Source of the DNA: Oceanicaulis sp. HLUCCA04
GTDB taxonomy: Bacteria; Pseudomonadota; Alphaproteobacteria; Caulobacterales; Maricaulaceae
NCBI GenBank assembly: GCA_001314625.1
Contig: LJSH01000002.1
Coordinates: 340,458-404,457, forward strand
Direction of reading: 5' to 3'
DNA: 64,000 nucleotides
Part shown: piece by piece, positions 1 to 8,879 of the stretch
How the letters are laid out: the number at the start of each line of letters is the position of its first letter
Numbering within the stretch: the stretch's first letter is position 1
The notes under the pieces: model-generated
Database searches by the model: none
Seen by the model: only the letters and a program-made list of their open reading frames with translations
Told to the model about the DNA's origin: nothing
Translations under genes and position numbers: made by a program

Positions 1-1
1 T

Positions 2-541
2 GTGCTGCTCGCCTTCTACGCAGGCTTCCGCAAGGCTTTCGTTCTGGTGCTCGCCCTGTTGCTATCGGCGTGCGGAGATTTCGCCCTCGCGCTCAGCCCG
101 CCTGCCATGGAGGCAGGGATCGGCTTTTTCGGTGCGGCGCACCTTGCCTACTTGGCCATTTTCGCCGGGTTCATAGTGAAAGAGGGCTGGCGCAAGGACG
201 GCCTGTTTCTTGCCGCTGCCCTGGTCGCTTACGGCATGGCAATGTTCGTCTGGCTGCGTCCCGGCATGAGCGAGCTTGTGCTGCCTGCCAGCGCCTATCT
301 GGGTATCATCCTGCTCATGGTCATCGCGGCGGGCCTGGTGCGCGGACCGCGTCTTATCGTTGCCGGCGCGCTGCTTTTCCTGATCTCTGACAGCCTGATT
401 GCCGCGCGCCTGTTTCGCGAAACGCTGGTTTTTGACGGGCTGGACTGGGGCGGAATCGCTGTCTGGATCACCTATTTCGCGGCGCAGTTCTGCCTTGCCG
501 TCGGGATCGTCAGGCGCAAGCAGGCGGGCGTGGCGGCCTAA
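2..541 (+). CDS. Lysoplasmalogenase-family (YhhN-like) membrane protein, 5' truncated
   Basis: Integral membrane protein with about seven hydrophobic segments spread over its 179 visible residues, the pattern of the YhhN/TMEM86 lysoplasmalogenase family. The acidic segment SDSLIAARLF near residue 130 matches the family's conserved region, and the GGIAVWITYFAAQFCLAVG segment is the usual last helix. Family members are about 210-230 residues, so the true start lies left of the window and the first codon shown (GTG at 2) is only the first in-frame codon. Its stop overlaps the convergent rpoH stop by 4 bp. The enzymatic assignment comes from the family and cannot be checked from sequence alone. 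Confidence 0.7.
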   Translation: MLLAFYAGFRKAFVLVLALLLSACGDFALALSPPAMEAGIGFFGAAHLAYLAIFAGFIVKEGWRKDGLFLAAALVAYGMAMFVWLRPGMSELVLPASAYLGIILLMVIAAGLVRGPRLIVAGALLFLISDSLIAARLFRETLVFDGLDWGGIAVWITYFAAQFCLAVGIVRRKQAGVAA

Positions 542-1425
542 GCCGTCACCAGACCGCGCTCTTCGGCCAGACGTTTCATTTCTGTTTGCAGCTTTTCAAA
601 CGCGCGCACCTCGATCTGGCGGATGCGCTCGCGGCTGACACCGTACACGTCGGCAAGCTCTTCAAGCGTACGCGGCTCCTCGGCGAGGCGGCGTTCCTGG
701 ATGATGTGGCGCTCGCGCTCATTGAGCCCGCCCATTGCCTCCTGCAGCAGGGTCATGCGGGTGGAGAATTCGTCGCTTTCGACCAGGCTCTCTTCGGCGT
801 CTTCGGCGTTGTCGTCAGACAGCCAGTCCTGCCATTCGGCATCACCGTCAACGCGCATCGGCGCATTCAGCGAGGCGTCGGGCCCGGAAAGGCGGCGGTT
901 CATCGAGATGACATCATCATTGGTGACGCCCAGCTTGGTCGCGATGGTGTCGACCTGATCGGGGTGCAGATCGCCTTCCTCGAGAGCCTGCATCTGGCTT
1001 TTCATCCGGCGCAGGTTGAAAAACAGCTTTTTCTGCGCGGCGGTGGTGCCCATTTTCACCAGGCTCCAGGATCGCAGAATGTATTCCTGGATGCTCGCGC
1101 GGATCCACCACATGGCATAAGTGGCGAGACGGAAGCCCTTGTCCGGATCGAACTTCTTCACCGCCTGCATCAGGCCGACATTGCCCTCAGAGATCACTTC
1201 AGCAATCGGCAGGCCATAGCCGCGATAGCCCATGGCGATCTTGGCCACGAGGCGCAGATGTGACGTGACCATCTTGTGGGCGGCTTCGGAATCGCCGTGC
1301 TCGGCCCAGCGCTTGGCCAGCATGAACTCCTCATCCTTTTCCAGCATCGGAAACTTGCGGATTTCGGTGAGATAGCGTGACAGCCCGCCTTCGGGCGACA
1401 GTGATGCCAGACGCATGGCGTTCAT
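538..1425 (-). CDS. rpoH: RNA polymerase heat-shock sigma factor RpoH (sigma-32)
   Basis: Directs RNA polymerase to heat-shock promoters. The 295-residue protein has the full sigma-70 family layout: region 2 with YAMWWIRASIQEYILRSWS, the RpoH-specific box KKLFFNLRRMK between regions 2 and 3, and region 4.2 helix-turn-helix GVSRERIRQIEVRAFEKLQ near the C-terminus. The start is the ATG at 1425, preceded by a clear GGGAGGA ribosome site 7 nt upstream; an open frame continues further 5' but contains no family sequence. About 190 nt separate the start from the divergent acetyltransferase, enough for a regulated leader. In many alphaproteobacteria rluD lies directly upstream; here it is 3.8 kb away on the same strand. 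Confidence 0.96.
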   Translation of the reverse strand: MNAMRLASLSPEGGLSRYLTEIRKFPMLEKDEEFMLAKRWAEHGDSEAAHKMVTSHLRLVAKIAMGYRGYGLPIAEVISEGNVGLMQAVKKFDPDKGFRLATYAMWWIRASIQEYILRSWSLVKMGTTAAQKKLFFNLRRMKSQMQALEEGDLHPDQVDTIATKLGVTNDDVISMNRRLSGPDASLNAPMRVDGDAEWQDWLSDDNAEDAEESLVESDEFSTRMTLLQEAMGGLNERERHIIQERRLAEEPRTLEELADVYGVSRERIRQIEVRAFEKLQTEMKRLAEERGLVTA

Positions 1426-1683
1426 GTTCAATTCCTCCCTTGGCGGGCAGACCGCACGGATCATCAACCCAACGCATATCCTGCCGCCCCCGTTTTGCCA
1501 GCACCGCTTTTTGGCAGCGCAGCATGATCCATTTAGGAACCCGCAAAGGCAGATGCGAGGGGCAGGGGGTGAAGAAATCCTCACCTGTGAAGTCAAGTTT
1601 ATAAAAGCTCGCCCCACTTGTCCCGTGACGTTTCAGAAAGGCTGGCTTGCAACGCGCGCGATTCTGGCGGTATCGCTGCACTC

Positions 1684-2211
1684 ATGGACGCGCAAACTGT
1701 CACTATCCGGCGGGCTGTCCCCGGCGATGAAGCGGCGCTGGCACTTGTCGGTGCCGCAAGCTTCCTGGAATCCTATGCCGGTGTCGTCGACGGGCGGGGC
1801 ATCATCCGCCATTGCCAGGAGCGTCACACGCCAGCGGTCTATGCCCGCGCGCTGGCCGATCCGTCGCACGGTTTGTGGCTTGCCGAGATAGCTCCGGGCG
1901 CGGCTCCCGTCGGTTATCTCCATTTGGCGCCCCCTGACCTGCCGGTTCCCACCGGACCGAAGGATGTGGAGATCAAGCGCATTTATGTGCTGTCGAGGCT
2001 GCACGGCTCCGGGCTGGGCCGGCGCCTGGTCATGACCGCGCTGGACCATGCCCGTGCCGAGGGGCACAGCAATCTGGTTCTGGGTGTCTACAAGGGCAAT
2101 ACGCGTGCGCTTGCCTTCTATGGCCGCGCCGGGTTTGAGGCCCTTGGCGAGCGCAGCTTTGATGTCGGCGGCAATGTCTATTGCGACTGGGTGATGGGCC
2201 GGGCGGTCTGA
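1684..2211 (+). CDS. GNAT-family N-acetyltransferase
   Basis: Transfers an acetyl group from acetyl-CoA to an unknown amine. The 175-residue protein shows the GNAT core: beta strand EIKRIYVLSRLHGSGLGRRL (about residues 98-117), where HGSGLG is the Q/RxxGxG/A pyrophosphate loop of motif A, followed by NTRALAFYGRAGFEALGER, the usual motif B with the NxxAxxFYxxxGF signature. The start is ATG 1684; the open frame runs upstream to a TTG at 1618 but that stretch looks non-coding. The substrate cannot be predicted. Divergent from rpoH and unlikely to be in an operon with its neighbours. Confidence 0.85.
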   Translation: MDAQTVTIRRAVPGDEAALALVGAASFLESYAGVVDGRGIIRHCQERHTPAVYARALADPSHGLWLAEIAPGAAPVGYLHLAPPDLPVPTGPKDVEIKRIYVLSRLHGSGLGRRLVMTALDHARAEGHSNLVLGVYKGNTRALAFYGRAGFEALGERSFDVGGNVYCDWVMGRAV

Positions 2212-2326
2212 CACCGCCGCGAGGCAATGGAACCCTGACACGTGCTGCGCGTATTCCCTTACGTGCCTTCCGGGCGGACCATCAGGCCCGCCCGGCAAGG
2301 GTACGCCTAAGCAAGGGAGACCCGCC

Positions 2327-2458
2327 ATGATCGAGAAGGAAAAAACCGACGCACGGCAAGGCGAACCGGCTCCCGGACACATGACGCGTCACGCCCTTGT
2401 CGGCGGAGTGGTTCTGGCCGTCATCGGCATCGTGATCGCCTATATCGTGATCTTCTAG
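2327..2458 (+). CDS. Small single-span membrane protein, 43 residues
   Basis: A 43-codon frame from ATG 2327 to TAG 2458 with a good ribosome site (AAGGGAGA, 6 nt before the start). The N-terminal half is charged and polar (MIEKEKTDARQGEPAPGHM); the C-terminal half is one uninterrupted hydrophobic helix (LVGGVVLAVIGIVIAYIVIF) ending at the stop, so it would sit as a tail-anchored or single-pass inner-membrane peptide. Third-position GC is high, as in real genes here. Function unknown. It stands alone between the acetyltransferase and the convergent chemoreceptor. Confidence 0.6.
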   Translation: MIEKEKTDARQGEPAPGHMTRHALVGGVVLAVIGIVIAYIVIF

Positions 2459-2480
2459 TGCCGCTCCGGTCGAAGTGGCC

Positions 2481-4160
2481 CTAAGCCGCCTTGATGCCCG
2501 ATACGAAGCGCGTCATCTGTGACTTGAGGTCATCGGAACGCGTGTTGAGCGTCTCACACGCACTGAGCAACTCGCCCGATGCCCGGGCATTCCCATCCGA
2601 AATCTGGTTGAGCGCCTCGATCGTCGAGGCAATCTGGCTCGCTCCGGCCGCCGCTTCCTGAATGGCGCGGGCGATGTCGCCCGTGGCGGTGCCCTGCTGC
2701 TCGGCCGATGCGGCGACACCGCCTGCCAGCGTGTTCAGATCGCCGATGCGCTTCACGATATCGGCAATGCGTTCAACCGCATGGCCGGTGGCCGCTTCGA
2801 TGGCGGTCATTTGCGCCTCGATATCACCGGTGGCCTTCGCCGTCTGGGTGGCGAGGGCCTTGACCTCGTTGGCCACCACGGCAAAGCCCTTGCCGGCCTC
2901 GCCCGCGCGGGCGGCCTCGATAGTCGCGTTCAGGGCGAGCAGATTGGTCTGCTCGGCAATGCCCTGAATAAGGGTGACCACCTCGCCCACCTTGCTGGCA
3001 TTCTCGGCCAGTGTACGTACATCGGCGTCGGTTGCCTGTGCCTGGCCCACGGCCTCGCCAATCAGCGCGGAGGCCTCTGAAATCTGGCGGGAAATTTCCT
3101 GAATGGAGGCGGACAGCTCTTCGGATGCGCTGGCAACCGACTGCACATTGGCCGACGTTTCTTCCGAGGCAACAGCGGCAGAACTGGACTCTTCGGTAGT
3201 GCGGCTTGCGTTGGTGTCGACAATTCCGGCGGCCGAATAGACCTTTGATGCCGCCTCGATAACGTCGCTCAGAAGGCTTCCTACTTCGGCCTCGAATCGG
3301 TCGGCGGTCTCGATCATGGCGGTGCGCTGTTGCTCGCGCTGGCGGGCTTCGGACTGCTCCTGCTCGGCCTTCAGCGCTTGCGCGTCTGCGAGCGCAGTGC
3401 GCAGCACGCCCACGGTCGACCAGAGCTGGCCGATCTCGTCGCGGGTGCGCACGGCGGGCACCTCCACTGTCAGGTCACCCTCGGCAACCTGTCCCAGCAC
3501 ATCGGTAACTTTCGTCAGCGGACGGCTGACCTGGAAGATCGCGACGTACAGCGCAAAGCCCAGCCCGCCCAGTACGCCGAGAACTGCGATACTGGTCAGA
3601 AGGATGAAGCGGGTCTGGTAGAAGCTGGCGAGTTCAGCCTCAATGGCATCAAGCCGGGCGCGGTCCTGATCGACCACGGCGTCAATTTCTTCCTGATAAG
3701 CCCGGCGGTTTGACCGGTTCGCGTCATTATTGCCCTGAATGTTGGCGTCGGCAGGATCGACCTCGGTGCCAAGGCGCGCGGTTTCGGCCCGGAAAGCGCG
3801 AAATTCCGCGGTGCGGGTGCGTACCGCCTCGAACAGGGCGCGCTCTTCGCCGGAGGCCGGAATTCGCGCGCTCCACTGGTCGAGCAGCGTGTCGATATCA
3901 TCAAGGCGCCGCATCAGACCTTGCGCGAAGGGGGCTGCCTGTGTGGTTGTCTGCGAAGCGTAAATGCCGCGCGCCTCCATCACCACGCCGGTCACGAGAC
4001 GGTTGAGATGTCCGCCGTAATAGGCGCGCGTGGCCGCGTTCTCATAGGCTGCCACACGGGTGTTGTAGGCCTGCATGCTCTGGATGCCGAGCCCGGCCAG
4101 AAGAACGGACACAAGTCCCAACACGCCGACAGCGGCCATGATCTTGACGCGGATATTCAT
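2481..4160 (-). CDS. Methyl-accepting chemotaxis protein
   Basis: Transmembrane chemoreceptor of 559 residues. Order: TM1 (about 7-29), periplasmic helical sensor (30-184), TM2 (185-208), HAMP (209-262; [21 protein letters not shown]), then the cytoplasmic signalling coiled coil with the highly conserved hairpin tip [19 protein letters not shown] and [15 protein letters not shown]. The start ATG at 4160 follows GAGGAGAA. No C-terminal CheR/CheB-binding pentapeptide is seen, and no che genes lie nearby, so this is an orphan receptor that probably joins arrays made from genes elsewhere. The ligand is unknown; the 155-residue sensor has the four-helix look of Tar/4HB-type domains. Confidence 0.93.
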   Translation of the reverse strand: MNIRVKIMAAVGVLGLVSVLLAGLGIQSMQAYNTRVAAYENAATRAYYGGHLNRLVTGVVMEARGIYASQTTTQAAPFAQGLMRRLDDIDTLLDQWSARIPASGEERALFEAVRTRTAEFRAFRAETARLGTEVDPADANIQGNNDANRSNRRAYQEEIDAVVDQDRARLDAIEAELASFYQTRFILLTSIAVLGVLGGLGFALYVAIFQVSRPLTKVTDVLGQVAEGDLTVEVPAVRTRDEIGQLWSTVGVLRTALADAQALKAEQEQSEARQREQQRTAMIETADRFEAEVGSLLSDVIEAASKVYSAAGIVDTNASRTTEESSSAAVASEETSANVQSVASASEELSASIQEISRQISEASALIGEAVGQAQATDADVRTLAENASKVGEVVTLIQGIAEQTNLLALNATIEAARAGEAGKGFAVVANEVKALATQTAKATGDIEAQMTAIEAATGHAVERIADIVKRIGDLNTLAGGVAASAEQQGTATGDIARAIQEAAAGASQIASTIEALNQISDGNARASGELLSACETLNTRSDDLKSQMTRFVSGIKAA

Positions 4161-4305
4161 CGGTAATTCTCCTCAAGCGTTAGCCTGCTAATGGCCGGTA
4201 TTGAGTGAATGCCGCGTAAACCATAAAGACCCCTCACGAAGTGGGGTGTTGGCCGTGTTGAAAATGCAGGTGACGGCACCGGCCAGTCGCGGCTAGCGTT
4301 GGCCC

Positions 4306-5193
4306 ATGGACAGTTTCATCGGACAGATTCTCCTCCCCCTTGCCCTTGCCTTCATCATGCTGGCATTGGGTGTGGGGCTTACACCGGCCGATTTCCGGCG
4401 CATTTTCACGCGGCCAAAGGCCCTGCTTGTGGGCGCAGCGCTGCAGTATCTGTCGTTGCCCTTGCTGGCGATGGCGATTGTGGCCTTCCTGCCGGCCCCG
4501 CCCGTGCTCAAGGTGGGCATCGTCCTGCTGGCGGCGTGTCCCGGTGGCACGACTTCCAATCTTCTTACCCATATGGCGCGCGGCGATGTGGCGCTGTCCA
4601 TCTCGCTGACCGCGCTGACCAGCCTGACCTCCATGGTCACGGTGCCGGTTGTGCTGATGATTGCGCTGGCGCTGTTCATGGGCCCCGAAGCGCCGCAGGT
4701 CGGCCTTGTTACCACGGGCTTCGTGATCTTCCTGCTGACGGTTGTGCCGGTTGGTATTGGCATGGCGATCCGCCAGTTCGCGCCCAGGGCTGCCAATCTT
4801 CTGGACCGGCATTCGCGCTTGCTCTCGGGCGTCGTCTTCACCGCCGTAGTGCTGGCGACCCTGATCGCTGACCGTGACGAGATGGTGGCGCGGCTTGCCG
4901 AGGCCGGTCTTGTTGCTCTGAGCCTTAATGTGGCGGCCATGCTGGTGGCGTTCGGTGTGGCCAGCCTTGTCATGCTGAAGATGAAGCAGCGTATCGCGCT
5001 CACCCTCGAATGCGGCCTGCAGAATGCCACACTCGCCATCGTGGTGTCTGTCGGCATGCTGGGCGATGTCGCCTACGCCGTACCCGCTGCCATCTATGGC
5101 CTGCTGATGTTCGTGACCGCAGGCGCGTTCATCCTCTGGGCGCGGCGCTGGTCGGGCGTGGCAGCGCGGGCGAGGCGGTTTTCCATCTCCTAG
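4306..5193 (+). CDS. Bile acid:sodium symporter (BASS) family transporter
   Basis: Inner-membrane transporter of 295 residues with 8-10 hydrophobic segments. The signature ACPGGTTSNLLTHMARGDVALS (about residues 85-105, split here by the helix break) is the conserved SBF/BASS crossover region that binds Na+, and the second repeat contains GLQNATLAIVVS. Bacterial BASS proteins move organic anions such as pantoate, 2-keto acids or sulfonates; the cargo cannot be named here. The start ATG 4306 lacks a strong ribosome site. The stop overlaps the convergent rluD stop by 4 bp. Confidence 0.88.
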   Translation: MDSFIGQILLPLALAFIMLALGVGLTPADFRRIFTRPKALLVGAALQYLSLPLLAMAIVAFLPAPPVLKVGIVLLAACPGGTTSNLLTHMARGDVALSISLTALTSLTSMVTVPVVLMIALALFMGPEAPQVGLVTTGFVIFLLTVVPVGIGMAIRQFAPRAANLLDRHSRLLSGVVFTAVVLATLIADRDEMVARLAEAGLVALSLNVAAMLVAFGVASLVMLKMKQRIALTLECGLQNATLAIVVSVGMLGDVAYAVPAAIYGLLMFVTAGAFILWARRWSGVAARARRFSIS

Positions 5194-6191
5194 AGTGTTT
5201 TCAGTGCCGCGTGCAGGCTTTGCAGATCATCGGGCAAGGGCGTTTCAAACACCATTTCCTCGCGCGTTGACGGGTGAACAAAGCCCAGCACGCTGGCGTG
5301 CAGGGCCTGACGGCCCAGCGCCTTGATCTGCGGCAGATCGGGTATGCCTTTGAGCTGGCTGGTCCTTTGCGGTCCGTATACCCGGTCGCCGATCAGCGCG
5401 TGGCCCAGATGCTCCATATGCACCCTGATCTGGTGCGTCCGCCCGGTTTCCAGCCTGCATTCGACCAGTGCAGCGAGAGGCGTGCCGATGGGCGCCTTGG
5501 CTTCCTGGCCGTAGATTTCCTGCACGTGGTAATGCGTGATCGCTTCCTTGCCGTTAGCGCTATCCCAGTCGAGGACGGCCATTTTCAACCGGTCGCGGGT
5601 CGAGCGGGCAATCCGGGTCGCCACGCTGCCTTCGCGCGGGCGCGGCGCGCCGCGTGTGAACGCCAGATAGGCGCGTTCCACCGTGTGCTTTGCGAATTGC
5701 TTTGAGAGATGGCGGTGCGCGAGATCGTTCTTGGCGACTACCAGCACGCCGGACGTGTGCTTGTCGATCCGATGTACAATGCCCGGCCGCTCCACCCCGC
5801 CAATGCCTGAAAGGCTGTCCTTGCAGTGATAGAGCAGTGCATGAACCAGCGTACCGGTCCAGGCGCCGGCTCCGGGGTGAACGGTCAGCCCGGCAGGCTT
5901 GTTGATGACAATCAGGTCGTCGTCTTCATGGAGTATGTCGAGCGGAATGTTTTCCGGCTGAGGCACTGCCGGCTCCAGCGGCGGCGTCACAAGCGTGTAG
6001 ACCCCGCCTTCGCGCACTTTCGCAGACGCATCGGTGACAGCCGCATCGCCCAGCTGCAGCGCGCCTGCCTCTATCAGAGCCTTGCAGCGTGAACGCGACA
6101 GGTCAGGCCATTGGGCCGCGATCCAGCGGTCCAGCCGCTCACCGGCATCGTCTGGCCCGGCTTCGATCTGGCGGGTATCTGCTGTGGTCAA
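5190..6191 (-). CDS. rluD: RluA/RluD-family 23S rRNA pseudouridine synthase
   Basis: Isomerises uridines to pseudouridine in 23S rRNA (RluD acts on helix 69 in E. coli). An N-terminal S4-like RNA-binding domain (ERLDRWIAAQWPDLSRSRCK) is followed by the catalytic domain with GIVHRIDKHTSGVLVVAK, where the aspartate of HRID (about residue 143) is the catalytic nucleophile, and by the C-terminal RTHQIRVHMEHLGHALIGD motif. I chose TTG 6191 because it gives 333 residues, close to the family length (about 326), while the longer in-frame extension to 6350 has no conserved sequence. The start codon is therefore a judgement. Confidence 0.9.
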   Translation of the reverse strand: MTTADTRQIEAGPDDAGERLDRWIAAQWPDLSRSRCKALIEAGALQLGDAAVTDASAKVREGGVYTLVTPPLEPAVPQPENIPLDILHEDDDLIVINKPAGLTVHPGAGAWTGTLVHALLYHCKDSLSGIGGVERPGIVHRIDKHTSGVLVVAKNDLAHRHLSKQFAKHTVERAYLAFTRGAPRPREGSVATRIARSTRDRLKMAVLDWDSANGKEAITHYHVQEIYGQEAKAPIGTPLAALVECRLETGRTHQIRVHMEHLGHALIGDRVYGPQRTSQLKGIPDLPQIKALGRQALHASVLGFVHPSTREEMVFETPLPDDLQSLHAALKTL

Positions 6192-6374
6192 TTCGCTGCC
6201 CTGCCTTGGAGGAATGTTGCGCAATACGTGCTTTTTGTGCAACGCGTCAGTTTGATGCTGCAGTGCGTCAAAGTTCTGTAACGCGAATGAAGCGCGCCCG
6301 TCACATTCGCGGCGTAGCAGCGGTTCCCGGACGCGGCAAGTGTGCCGCACGCTTTGGGCGAGGGAGCCATTACC

Positions 6375-8741
6375 ATGATCCGCAAGTCAATCCTCATGTC
6401 AGCCGTAGCGCTGGGCGCGGTTTCTGCACCGGCCTTTGGTGGAAACAGTGAGACCAGTGCACAGCAGGTTGAAGTCATCCGCGTGACCACGCAGTTTCGC
6501 GAGCAGTCGCTGGCCGAAGTGCCGGTGAATGTAACGGCGTTCAACGCCGAGCTGATTGACCGGCTCGACATCCGCAATCTGGAGGACATGGCAGCGTTTA
6601 CGCCCGGCCTGGTGATCCAGGAGCAAAGCCCGAACAATACCGGCTACTCCCTGCGCGGCATTACCACTGATAGCGGCGACACCTACGCGGAATCGCGCGT
6701 GGCGATCTTCCAGGATGGTATCTCCATCACCCGCTCGCGCGGATCCTATGTCGAGCTGTTTGACATGGAGCGCATCGAAGTGGCCAAGGGGCCGCAGCCG
6801 ACTTTGTTCGGGCGCGGTGCGCTCATTGGCGGCATCAACCTCATACAGAACAAGGCGGATGACGAGTTTTCCGCGTCCGCATTTGGCGGAATCGGCAATT
6901 ACGAGCAGCGTGAGATTGGCGGGCATGTCAATTACGGTCTGGGCAGTGGCCTCGGCCTGCGCATTTCCGGTGTACACCGCAGCCGTGACGGCCACATTGA
7001 CAACCTGCTCGGCGGCACGCTGCAGGGCCGCGATGTCAGCGCCATCCGGGGCGTGTTCTCGGCGCGTCTCGACAACGGGTTCAGCTTTGACCTGATCGGC
7101 AATTACCAGGAAGACAACGGTCCGGGCACGTCGTTCAAGTCCGGCGTACTGCCGACCCCCGGCGGCGACACCAGCCCGTATACGTCAGCGGCCCTCTACA
7201 CCTTCCCGGGGTTTGAGAACGATCAGGGTCTTGGCCTTGAGCGCACGGTATGGGGCGTGACGGCGCTGGCCGAGTATCCGCTCGGCGACGCCTGGACGCT
7301 CAGCTCGATCACCGGCTACCGGGAGTTCGATTCGGTCGAGATTTTTGACCCGATTGGCGCCGGTCTGGACCTGATCAATCTGGGAGAGGATGCCCGCGGC
7401 CGTCAGTCCAGCCAGGAATTCCGCCTGTCCTATGATGCAGGTGACCGTGTGTCGGCCGTGATCGGGGGTACCTGGTTCTATGAAGCCGGTACCCAGCGCA
7501 TCCCGCTGATCGTGAACGAGGCGCGTGCGCAGGCCCTGCTGCTGCAGGATCCTTCGGTGCAGGCCCAGTTTGCCCAGCAGCTTGGTGTGCCCGTTGCGGC
7601 GCTGCTGCCAACGCTGAGCTTCTTGTTCGGCGTACCCGCCAGCGACTTCACCAATATTTTCGACCCCTTCCCGCTGTCGATTGGCGGCACGCTGGGTGCC
7701 GGTGTTCCGGTGCCGCTGGGTCTTTATCAGGAAGAGGCCGCCAATTCAGGCCGCACTGAGGCGTATGACCTGTTCAGCGAAATCACGCTGCGCGCGACCG
7801 ACCGGCTGAGCTTTACCGCTGGTCTGCGCTACACCGATGAAAGCAAGAGCACGTCCGGCTATGGCGGCTTCGTGAACACACCCAACCTGATCGTGGGCGG
7901 CCGCGCCCTGCTCCTGCCCGGTACGCCCGATGGCGCAACGGTCAGTCAGGACGCCAGCTTTGACGACGTGACCTGGCGTTTTGTGGCCGCCTATGAGGTC
8001 AGTGACCGGCTGAACACCTGGGTATCGTATGCACGTGGCCGCCGTCCCGACGTGCTGGCGCTTGATACGGGCGCGGCAGGCTTCTTCTCGGTCGCTCCGG
8101 CCGAGATTGTGGACTCGCTGGAAGCCGGTGCCTTCCTGACGCTCGACCGGGGCACGGTGTCCGGCTCGATCTTCCGCTCGGAATACGAAAACTTCCAGTC
8201 CAGCCAGTTTGACCCGTTTGACGGTTCTCTGGTGCCCACGAATGCGGGCGAAGCCACGCAGTATGGCCTCGAGCTTCAGGCCAACTACGCGGTCACAGAC
8301 GCGATCGAGGTCTACACCACCTACGCCTACAACCTGGCCAAGATCAACGACACGCTGGGCGGCGAGCCGCAGGAGTTCGGCGGTAACCGCTTCCGCTATG
8401 CGCCCGAGCATGCTGCGTCCATCGGCGTGCGCGCCGAGCTGTTTGCCAATGACATCGGTACGCTCAGCCTGCTTCCGGCCTATAGCTGGCAGTCCCATAT
8501 CTTCTTCGATGAGGACAATCAGCGCTTTGCCGGGGTACGTCAGGACTCCTTTGGCCTGCTGCGCGCGCGCCTGCGCTTCGATGCGGCCAACGAGCGCTGG
8601 TATGCCGAGGCATTTGGCAACAACCTCACTGATGAGCAATATCTCATCGATGCGGGCAATACCGGGGCGACGTTTGGCCTGCCGACCTTCATTGCCGGCT
8701 CGCCGCGCACCTATGGCGTCCGGCTGGGCGTGAATTTCTAG
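6375..8741 (+). CDS. TonB-dependent outer-membrane receptor
   Basis: Outer-membrane 22-strand barrel for energised uptake, 788 residues. A signal peptide (MIRKSILMSAVALGAVSAPAFG) precedes a possible TonB box (EVIRVT) and a plug domain of about 50-165 with SLAEVPVNVTAFN and the plug end IEVAKGPQPTLFGRGALIGGI. The barrel follows and closes with the conserved aromatic C-terminus GVRLGVNF used by the BAM machinery. The start ATG 6375 follows AGGGAG. A strong terminator lies just downstream, so this is a single-gene unit. The substrate is unknown; the next gene encodes a PhoD-type phosphatase, which makes a phosphorylated ligand possible but unproven. Confidence 0.93.
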   Translation: MIRKSILMSAVALGAVSAPAFGGNSETSAQQVEVIRVTTQFREQSLAEVPVNVTAFNAELIDRLDIRNLEDMAAFTPGLVIQEQSPNNTGYSLRGITTDSGDTYAESRVAIFQDGISITRSRGSYVELFDMERIEVAKGPQPTLFGRGALIGGINLIQNKADDEFSASAFGGIGNYEQREIGGHVNYGLGSGLGLRISGVHRSRDGHIDNLLGGTLQGRDVSAIRGVFSARLDNGFSFDLIGNYQEDNGPGTSFKSGVLPTPGGDTSPYTSAALYTFPGFENDQGLGLERTVWGVTALAEYPLGDAWTLSSITGYREFDSVEIFDPIGAGLDLINLGEDARGRQSSQEFRLSYDAGDRVSAVIGGTWFYEAGTQRIPLIVNEARAQALLLQDPSVQAQFAQQLGVPVAALLPTLSFLFGVPASDFTNIFDPFPLSIGGTLGAGVPVPLGLYQEEAANSGRTEAYDLFSEITLRATDRLSFTAGLRYTDESKSTSGYGGFVNTPNLIVGGRALLLPGTPDGATVSQDASFDDVTWRFVAAYEVSDRLNTWVSYARGRRPDVLALDTGAAGFFSVAPAEIVDSLEAGAFLTLDRGTVSGSIFRSEYENFQSSQFDPFDGSLVPTNAGEATQYGLELQANYAVTDAIEVYTTYAYNLAKINDTLGGEPQEFGGNRFRYAPEHAASIGVRAELFANDIGTLSLLPAYSWQSHIFFDEDNQRFAGVRQDSFGLLRARLRFDAANERWYAEAFGNNLTDEQYLIDAGNTGATFGLPTFIAGSPRTYGVRLGVNF

Positions 8742-8772
8742 AACCGCATACGCCGGGGGGCGGTGCTGACGA

Positions 8773-8817
8773 GGGCCGGGCCACTGCTTGAGGAAGCAGC
8801 AGGTCCGGCCCTTTTTG
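8773..8817 (+). terminator. Rho-independent terminator of the TonB receptor gene
   Basis: GGGCCGGGCC pairs with GGTCCGGCCC (with one G-T pair), and a second inner stem CTGCTT/AAGCAG closes the loop; TTTTT follows directly. Placed 30 nt after the receptor stop codon. Confidence 0.85.
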
Positions 8818-8879
8818 TTGTGCCTGTCATAATCGGCAGGCAAAACTTCGCTGACAGATAAATCAGGGGAGGCCGGATC

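Noticed and set aside
1426-1617. Sigma-32 or vegetative promoter of rpoH
   Set aside because: A TTGACT near 1593 on the minus strand was seen, but no matching -10 at 16-18 bp spacing, so I do not list it.
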